Part shown: positions 61,301 through 64,000 of the stretch, piece by piece
How the letters are laid out: each line of letters begins with the position of its first letter
Numbering within the stretch: position 1 is the stretch's first letter
Source of the DNA: Ruminiclostridium herbifermentans
GTDB taxonomy: Bacteria > Bacillota > Clostridia > Acetivibrionales > DSM-1351
Assembly (NCBI RefSeq): GCF_005473905.2
Contig: NZ_CP061336.1
Coordinates: 744,001 to 808,000 of the forward strand
DNA length: 64,000 nt
Reading direction: 5' to 3'
Translations under genes and position numbers: made by a program
Notes under the pieces: generated by a model
Told to the model about the DNA's origin: nothing
Seen by the model: the letters and a program-made list of their open reading frames with translations, nothing else
Database searches by the model: none

Positions 61301-64000
61301 GAAATTGGCTATGGCGAAGATACTATAACAGATTATGACTTGACTGCTGGTAATAAAGATGTACTTAGATTAGGAAAAGGCATAACAAAGGATAATTTAA
61401 AATATGTTAGGGTTAATAATGATTTAGTTATCACTATTCTAAATACAAGTGATAAGTTGACAATAACAGATTACTTCACTGACAGTAATAAAATTGAGAA
61501 CATCTTGCTATCAGATGGCACTACTGTAGAAATCAGCAATGATTTAACTATCTATGGAACCGAAGGTGATGATGAGTTCTATGGTAGTCCTAGCAATGAG
61601 ACTTATATGGCTCTTGGAGGCAATGACAGCATCTATGGTGGTGACGGTGAAGATAATCTATATGGCGGCGAAGGTGACGATCTGTTAGACGGTGGTGCTG
61701 GCAATGATTATTTGGAAGGTGGAATTGGAAATGATGTCTATATCTTTGGCAGAGGTTATGGAATAGACACTATCAGTGATTATGACACCTCAGATGGAAA
61801 CATTGATACTGTAAAATTTGGTGAAGGCATATGCAAAGACGATATAATTATGGAAAGAAGAGGATATGACCTTGAAATAAGCATAAATGGTGAAGATGAT
61901 AAGCTTATAATAAGTGGCTACTATAAAAATAATAGTAGTAGAATTGAAAGGTTTATGCTTTATGATGGAACTATTATAGACAGCAAAGAACCAGATTCTA
62001 TGATTCTCTATGGAACGGATGAAGCAGAAACAATAATAGGTGGAGATGTTTCGGAAACTATTATGGCTTTGGCTGGAGATGATATTATTTACGGAGAAGG
62101 TGGAGATGATATTATTGATGGTGGCTTAGGTAATGATAGTATATATGGTGGCTTAGGTAATGATACCTATATCTATAAATTAGGTTCAGGTGCAGACATC
62201 ATTTACGAAGAAGATTCAACACCTGGGAATGTGGATACTATTAAATTTGGAGAAGGTATCAGTGAAAGCAGCTTAGAATTTAAGAGAATTGGAAATACAC
62301 TAAGAATCAATGTAAAAGGTACATCTGATAGCATTGAAGTATCAAACTATTACAATGACGACAGCAATAAAATAGAGAAGATAGAACTTGCAAATGGCGA
62401 TATTATTAGTAGCGAAAAGTATGCTAATATAGCATTAGAGGGTTCTGATGAACCTGATGTATTGCAGGGCGGAAATTGTGACGACATTGTGCTGGCTATG
62501 AATGGTGATGACATTGTTTACGGTTTAGGTGGTAATGACACATTATATGGAGCTGGAGGCAATGATACTCTCTATGGTGGCGAAGGCAATGATGTATTGT
62601 ATGGAGAAAGCGGAGATGATATATTAATAGGTGGTGCAGGCAATGACACATTGGTCGGTGGTGCAGGCAATGATATTTATAAATTCGAAAAAGGCTTTGG
62701 AATAGATACAATTAACGATTTTAGTTCCGAAGGCAAGGGTATTGACACAATAGAGTTTGGTGAAGATATCGAGAGCACTTCAGTAACATTTAACCGAGTT
62801 GATAATGACCTACAAATAATTATATTAGGCAGCAATGACCGAATATTTGTAAAAGACTTCTATGTAAATGATAACTATAAGATTGAGGCTATCAAATTTA
62901 GTGACGGAACTATTTGGAATGATAATGATATTGCTTCACAAATAGAAAATAGAACCACAAAAGTAGGTACTGAAAAATCTGAAACCCTAAATGGAACTGC
63001 AGGTCCAGATATTTTAATCGGTGATGCTGGTAATGATACATTGAACGGAGACGCTGGAGATGATATGCTCTATGGTGGAGAGGGAGACGATAAGCTATTT
63101 GGCGGTACCGGAAATGATATCCTTACTGGAGATGAAGGAAATGACACTCTGAATGGTGGAACTGGAAATGACACCTATGTATTTAAGAGAGGGTTTGGTA
63201 AAGATAATATTACCGACCGTGATAGTACTGCTGGAAATGTTGATACCATCAAATTTATTGGTGGAATTACAAAAGATGATATTGAGTTTATAAGAAGAGG
63301 AAACAATATTGAAATTATATTTAAAGATTCCGATGATGTTATTACAATAAACCAGGCAGCAGTTGATATCAATAGTAGGATAGAAAGGTTCGAATTTGAT
63401 GATGGAACTATAATAATGTTTAATGAGATTACTGATATCCCTATTTATGGAACTGATAATGAGGAAACTCTAAATGGAGATGATAATGATAATATAATTA
63501 AATCTCTTGGAGGAGATGATACCGTCAATGCTGGTGCCGGTAACGATATTGTTTATGGCGGAAGTGATAATGATAGTCTATACGGAGACGCTGGTAATGA
63601 TATCCTATATGGTGAAGAAGGCGATGACTATTTGGATAGTGGAGAAGGCGATGACATATTATATGGCGGTGAAGGCTCAGATTATTTAGAGGGTGGTGAT
63701 GGTAACGATTATTTAGTAGGTGGCCCTGGTGATGATATTTTATCTGATATATCAGGTGACGATATTTTTGACGGCGGCACTGGAAACGACAGATTAAGTG
63801 GCTCTATAGGCAGTGATACATATATATTTGGTTTGGGCTATGGACATGATACAATCAATGACTATGATACTGATTTAGAGCAGGGAAGCATAGATGTTGT
63901 TAAATTTGGTGAAGGCATTAGTATTGAGAATTTAGAGTATAGAAGAGTTCTTAATAGTCTAGAATTTACTGTTACAAATAGTAATGACACATTAACTATT
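49328..64000 (+). CDS. Giant RTX calcium-binding repeat protein (partial, runs off window)
   Basis: Start ATG 49328 follows GGAGGT by seven bases. The frame stays open for 4,891 codons to the window edge. The product begins MGYFKGTDKNNSLYG and goes straight into RTX sequence, with no signal peptide. Twenty-nine modules are visible. Each has GGxGxD nonapeptides (beta-roll, calcium-binding in family knowledge), a GNDTYIF core and an HCBP-related part of the type DTIxFGEGI...DKxxIxNYF...IExIxFxDGTIW. Modules 1-17 (to about 56380) have few nonapeptides. Then come an FrpC-like self-processing segment and a helical domain. Modules 18-29 carry longer nonapeptide blocks. No type I secretion gene, LPXTG or other cell-wall signal is in view. 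Related proteins are adhesins, toxins or S-layer-like proteins; the role here is unknown. Confidence 0.93.
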   Translation, partial: MGYFKGTDKNNSLYGTTGDDIFEGLGGNDYLSGGLGNDTYIFNRGDGQDTISDVDKTDGNIDTIVFGENIVGSDLLFTRVGNNLKIIIDGTEDSITILNYYSNSWCAIEQIRFADGTIWNKETIDSQPMYISGEGTINGTDIDEIIYGSKGKDIINSNGGNDIIDGKGGGDYINGGTGNDVYIFNLGYGVMTIEDYDETIGNIDTIKFGKGISPDNIVFNKVGFDLEITIPGTTDKVIVKNYYKNDFYKIEQIIFSDNGVIWDKSLIDAQPVYINGSGELYGTAGVDIITGENGDDRLFGYEGNDTLNGAGGNDYLSGGSGSDTYIFNLGSGTDTIEDYDENLSDIDTIQFGENIFSDNIVFNKVNNNLEITINGSDDKLIIKDYYLSDNYKIEQIKFNDGTIWNKEDIDARPVYIFGSGVLEGTKGTDIFTGSAGADNMKGYDGNDVFDGKGGNDYIVGGAGNDIYIFNSGYGTLTIDNFDDSENNIETIQFGKGINPQNIVFVRNENNLEITIKDSPDKIVILDYFNDISNQIEVIKFEDGTIWDLDRIKEQPVVTYGTSEDDFIYGHEGNDILIGLSGDDQLIGGDGNDTLDGGAGIDFLEGGEGNDTYIFKRGNGEDYVIDFDSIGGSIDTIIFAKGLLPEDLIVQQSFDDLVIQIKDTDDKLTIMNYFLDEAFRIEKFAFEDDSTLLDYEKIKIIVSEGDGNIIGIFKGTDDDDIFYGTDRDDIFDGGKGTDYFSGGKGNDTYIFNPGTGTKIIEDNDGTEGYIDTIEFGEGISPDSLIFIHKGKDLEISIKDSDDKVIIKNYFDANLDVNDLTRIERFVFADDVIWGQNEIQEKVIYTIGTDEDDILIGTNKNDILDGKLGNDKLIGGKGNDTYIINLGTGTKTINDTDDTEGNVDTIKFGEGIFPEDIIFSKKDKNLEIVIKNSEDKVIIENYFIADYDVNPNNKIEVIEFSNGNIWNEEYILSQKIYLLGTNGDDTLYGTDKDDLFNGGRGNDYISGGKGNDTYIFNLGTGTKTIEDNDDTEGNIDTIKFGEGISPDSLIFINKGKDLEISIKDSDDKVIIKNYFDTNLDVNDLNRIERFIFANDTVLGQDEIEEKVIYTIGTDEDDTLIGTNKDDILDGKLGNDKLIGGKGNDTYIINLGTGTKTINDTDDTEGNVDTIKFGEGILPEDIIFSKKDKNLEIVIKNSEDKVIIENYFIADYDVNPNNKIEVIEFSNGDIWNEEYILSQKIYLLGTNGDDTLYGTDKDDLFNGGRGNDYIIGGKGNDTYIINLGTGTKTINDTDDTEGNIDTIKFGEGILPEDIIFSKKDKNLEIVIKDSEDKVIIENYFIADYDVNPNNKIEVIEFSNGDIWKEEEILSQKIYLLGTNGDDTLYGTDKDDLFNGRKGNDYISGGRGNDTYIFNLGTGTTTIEDNDDTEGNIDTIKFGEGISPDSLIFINKGKDLEISIKDSDDKVIIKNYFDANLDVNALNRIERFVFADEVVLGQDEIEEKVIYTIGTDEDDILTGTNKDDILDGKLGNDKLIGGKGNDTYIINLGTGTKTINDTDDTEGNIDTIKFGEGILPEDIIFSKKDKNLEIVIKDSEDKVIIENYFIVDYDVNPNNKIEVIEFSNGDIWNEEEILSQKIYLLGTNGDDTLYGTDKDDLFNGGKGNDYISGGKGNDTYIFNLGTGTKTIEDNDDTEGNIDTIKFGEGITSKDILLSRKANDLEVIVNNSDDRIVIKNYFSNDYERNASNSIERFEFSGEDGWDKQKIEAQTIYIIGTSGNDVLQGTDSSDIFNGLLGNDKYIGGKGNDTYIFNLGFGSKTIEDIDDTDGNVDTIKFGEGILPENITIVRSGNDMEVNIKGSNDKLTIKNFFEDEIEASITNKIEKFEFSNGVTWNESDILGQSINITGSDFINGTVYNDIIIGSNNIDDVYGYAGNDIISTFDGQDTIYADDGDDILDGGAGGDNLFGLEGNDTYIFKKGYGKDFIYESDASGNSFDIIELGDGITIDNIKIERVNDNLQLSIANTDDVLTVIDYFSDDSYKIEEIRFGDGTVLNQQDIAELTGSEQILLKASLAATVKTGNDGNDTLTGTSGDDILDGGKGNDSLYGGRGNDTYIFDVGYGKDKISDVDTTVGNVDVVKLGEGITEDNIKLSQVGNDLIIKINGNDSDELKVINYFLDDRYKIERIEFANGAVWNTGRIVQQMAYTGDTEQTDYIGEKSYIIGTPGDETLIPPFQDADNYIDPLQGNDKMYGGKGNDTYIFGPGYGNDFIEDYDPTPDNIDTIRFINGLARQDLEFSRSNEDLIIKLKNSKDTLTISKYFNSSDAYKIEELVFGDGTVVEGVNQFRKELEDEFAKALAVRVISDPVILDLDGNGIEISTLENGVNFDLDNNGFAEKIQWVNNKDGILCRDLDGNGKIDNGSEVFGDQVLMTTGATSRNGYEALTDLDWNKDFILDSNDKAFDSLRVWIDENSNGITDEGELKKLSDLGIEALKLNTTIVDDSTPRVIKQIIGYYEDKDGNKYDMSQFFFNVDLSDTIDTQELPGVDDKLSQILRSLPEIKSIGNVYGLRKSMATNERLRNLVIEFTENKQANKSELLDEIIYAWTGTSNIARDFSRGHMDARDLAVVEKFVGRKFVGSWGTQVAQEEAGDHLRVCYEIIKDYVFKCLTAQSYLREYVTSVDCKFNEVTMQMEFDFSALKEKCIEKINDSDFGFILNDLLECYSKDPVAYSGLKNMIEELRPYNEQTYVIATANMVYGRAADEIDKSLYWGPPYGSEALRGTNGVDYIYGGKGTDQLYGFAGNDYLDGEDGNDTLYGGDGADILLGGAGNDTLYGENGDDILQGGAGDDILSGDAGNDILDGGAGNDTLTGGAGSDTYIFGIGSGKDTVNNFDQNVSSVDIIKLGSGITENMLKIRRAMNDLEISIIGTTDSITIKNYYINDNYKVDKILFEDGSFLDNDELRELPLIGTDTDDDITASDYKETIYGLGGNDKIKALSGDDIVYGGDGNDTIEGGNGNDYLYGEKGNDTIYGGNGDDYIEGNEGDDTLYGGYGNDIYIYTLGSGNDTIIEDDLTVGNIDTLKFGDGISKDDVEYRRENRNLIITIKDTNEKITIKNYYLQQGKIERIEFADGTVEDNDKLSKLVIYGTDASETITSDDVSEVIKALAGDDTINALDGDDFINGDAGNDVINAGAGNDTVWGDDGNDTIRGDSGDDIIFGGAGNDKLYGGDGNDTLDGGEGNDYIDGGIGNDTYIFRLGFGEDTIEDTGNATGSIDTIKFEEGINLENVSLRRVNRDLEITVNNTSDKLTIKNQFTPENKIEVIQFGNGEILGNDILDKLVIYGTNDGDIITSDDMNEVIDGLAGDDKIKAMGGDDLIYGREGNDSIYGGEGNDTIYGDAGNDTIEGQEGNDIIDGGSGDDNIKGGSGDDIIFGGAGNDTIEGQEGNDIIDGGSGDDILNGGLGNDTYIFGIGSGVDTIIDYDTNIGNIDTIKLGEGIDENNLKYRRDFNNNLEIYIDGTSDKLIVSNYYLNDSYKIETILFSDGHTISSSKFDNLPIIGDENDNIIKAADKSDYIYGMGGNDKIYAYDGNDYIEGGAGNDTIEGGAGNDAIYGQEGNDTIYGNEGNDLINGGLGDDILYGGLGNDTYIFGRGYGHDVISDTDETEGNEDTVVLTGGILKEDIAIRRIMNDLEIVIKDTGDTLTIADYYTDRSQMIENIILSDGTSLDNDMLQKLDIYGTSKDDVITTSDNGEVIRALEGNDDIKALGGDDIVYAGAGDDKVLGGNGNDTLFGEEGNDNLQGGNGDDILIGGTGNDTLDGNLGNDTYVFGPGFGHDIINGTVTSDQEVNIIKFLEGITTDNLVVRRVINDLVITIKDTDDILTVKDQFAGYSKITRIELFDGTIIDSEFIKNLPIYGTDANNVLDGTSVNDIIYGLGGNDTINGNAGDDILYGGDGSDTLNGGIGNDILYGDAGNDSLNGGAGNDLLVGGTGDDTYFFEIGYGEDTITDYDLTAGNKDVLRLGKGITKDNLKYVRVNNDLVITILNTSDKLTITDYFTDSNKIENILLSDGTTVEISNDLTIYGTEGDDEFYGSPSNETYMALGGNDSIYGGDGEDNLYGGEGDDLLDGGAGNDYLEGGIGNDVYIFGRGYGIDTISDYDTSDGNIDTVKFGEGICKDDIIMERRGYDLEISINGEDDKLIISGYYKNNSSRIERFMLYDGTIIDSKEPDSMILYGTDEAETIIGGDVSETIMALAGDDIIYGEGGDDIIDGGLGNDSIYGGLGNDTYIYKLGSGADIIYEEDSTPGNVDTIKFGEGISESSLEFKRIGNTLRINVKGTSDSIEVSNYYNDDSNKIEKIELANGDIISSEKYANIALEGSDEPDVLQGGNCDDIVLAMNGDDIVYGLGGNDTLYGAGGNDTLYGGEGNDVLYGESGDDILIGGAGNDTLVGGAGNDIYKFEKGFGIDTINDFSSEGKGIDTIEFGEDIESTSVTFNRVDNDLQIIILGSNDRIFVKDFYVNDNYKIEAIKFSDGTIWNDNDIASQIENRTTKVGTEKSETLNGTAGPDILIGDAGNDTLNGDAGDDMLYGGEGDDKLFGGTGNDILTGDEGNDTLNGGTGNDTYVFKRGFGKDNITDRDSTAGNVDTIKFIGGITKDDIEFIRRGNNIEIIFKDSDDVITINQAAVDINSRIERFEFDDGTIIMFNEITDIPIYGTDNEETLNGDDNDNIIKSLGGDDTVNAGAGNDIVYGGSDNDSLYGDAGNDILYGEEGDDYLDSGEGDDILYGGEGSDYLEGGDGNDYLVGGPGDDILSDISGDDIFDGGTGNDRLSGSIGSDTYIFGLGYGHDTINDYDTDLEQGSIDVVKFGEGISIENLEYRRVLNSLEFTVTNSNDTLTI
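51557..54725 (+). repeat. Near-identical 396-bp (132-residue) tandem modules in the RTX gene
   Basis: The GGNDTYI-type core recurs at 51557, 51953, 52349, 52745, 53141, 53537, 53933, 54329 and 54725, exactly 396 bp apart each time. Two module types alternate: one with SPDSLIF...DSDDKVIIKNYF, the other with LPEDIIFSKKDKNLEIVI...NYFIADYDVNPNNKIE. Long stretches are almost unchanged at the DNA level, implying recent duplication or gene conversion. Confidence 0.9.
56402..56930 (+). other. FrpC-like self-processing module within the RTX protein (putative)
   Basis: After the first RTX half the sequence reads ISDPVILDLDGNGIEIS, then FDLDNNGFAEKIQWV and DGILCRDLDGNGKIDNGSE. This parallels the Neisseria FrpC/ApxIVA module, in which an Asp-Pro bond followed by LDLDGDGIE is cut autocatalytically in the presence of calcium. 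Here the bond is Asp2359-Pro2360 (56402-56407). Several DxDGNGxxD loops are candidate calcium sites. Activity is inferred from the family. Confidence 0.75.
56940..57590 (+). other. Helical domain following the self-processing segment
   Basis: About 215 residues without RTX repeats, mostly helical by composition, with the landmarks SLPEIKSIGNVYGL, DEIIYAWTGT, DARDLAVVEKF and EELRPYNEQTY. A similar domain (LPxxG...LxxIxxxWxG...LxVLEKFxG) follows comparable calcium-binding segments in other giant RTX proteins. Function unknown. Confidence 0.65.

Overview
The window is AT-rich, Gram-positive-type DNA from an anaerobic spore-forming clostridium. Nearly every gene has an AGGAGG-type ribosome-binding site. 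Lineage markers include CtsR/McsA/McsB/ClpC, a GerMN lipoprotein, CarD, IspD/IspF, long-form HPF and a thioredoxin reductase that appears independent of NADPH. The content and gene order recall the Ruminiclostridium (Clostridium cellulolyticum) group, but that placement is inference. No tRNA, rRNA, CRISPR array, insertion sequence or prophage was found.

Layout. 1-1980 (minus): tyrA (cut by the window edge) overlapping aroF, aromatic amino-acid synthesis. 2925-5009: a divergent EF-G paralogue. 5268-9929: the ctsR-mcsA-mcsB-clpC protein quality-control operon, with a sigma-A-type promoter and a CtsR operator in front. 10144-14959: an esterase, a membrane glycosyltransferase (minus) and a GH15 glucoamylase-like enzyme. 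15060-21562: radA, an HD protein, carD, a PIN/TRAM membrane protein, ispD and a convergent, divergent ispF. 22033-28625: a secreted SH3b-CAP protein, a pseudouridine synthase, a sugar nucleotidyltransferase/phosphomannomutase-like fusion, GtrA and the UV endonuclease UvsE. 28640-28972: a long imperfect inverted repeat, with one related half-arm at 36691-36775. 29097-33548: a 39-residue basic protein, a DUF4177-like protein, a PfkB-type sugar-phosphate kinase and Tex. 33755-36506: a membrane protein and four small unrecognised minus-strand genes. 36892-40754: a thioredoxin reductase-like flavoprotein, an orphan histidine kinase, a GerMN lipoprotein and an FmdB-type zinc ribbon. 41173-44014: a compact NHEJ operon (Ku, ligase, polymerase). 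44261-48758: galE, a nucleotidyltransferase, a double zinc-ribbon protein, hpf and aroK.

The most striking object is one open reading frame from 49328 to beyond the right edge: 4,891 codons without a stop. It encodes a giant RTX (GGxGxD, calcium-binding) protein with 29 RTX/HCBP-related modules visible. Nine of these sit in an exact 396-bp register with near-identical alternating units. In the middle (about 56402-56930) is a segment resembling the calcium-dependent self-processing module of Neisseria FrpC, including an Asp-Pro bond at the expected cleavage position. A helical domain follows, then longer RTX blocks. There is no N-terminal signal peptide and no type I secretion gene in view, so export from a Gram-positive cell is unexplained.
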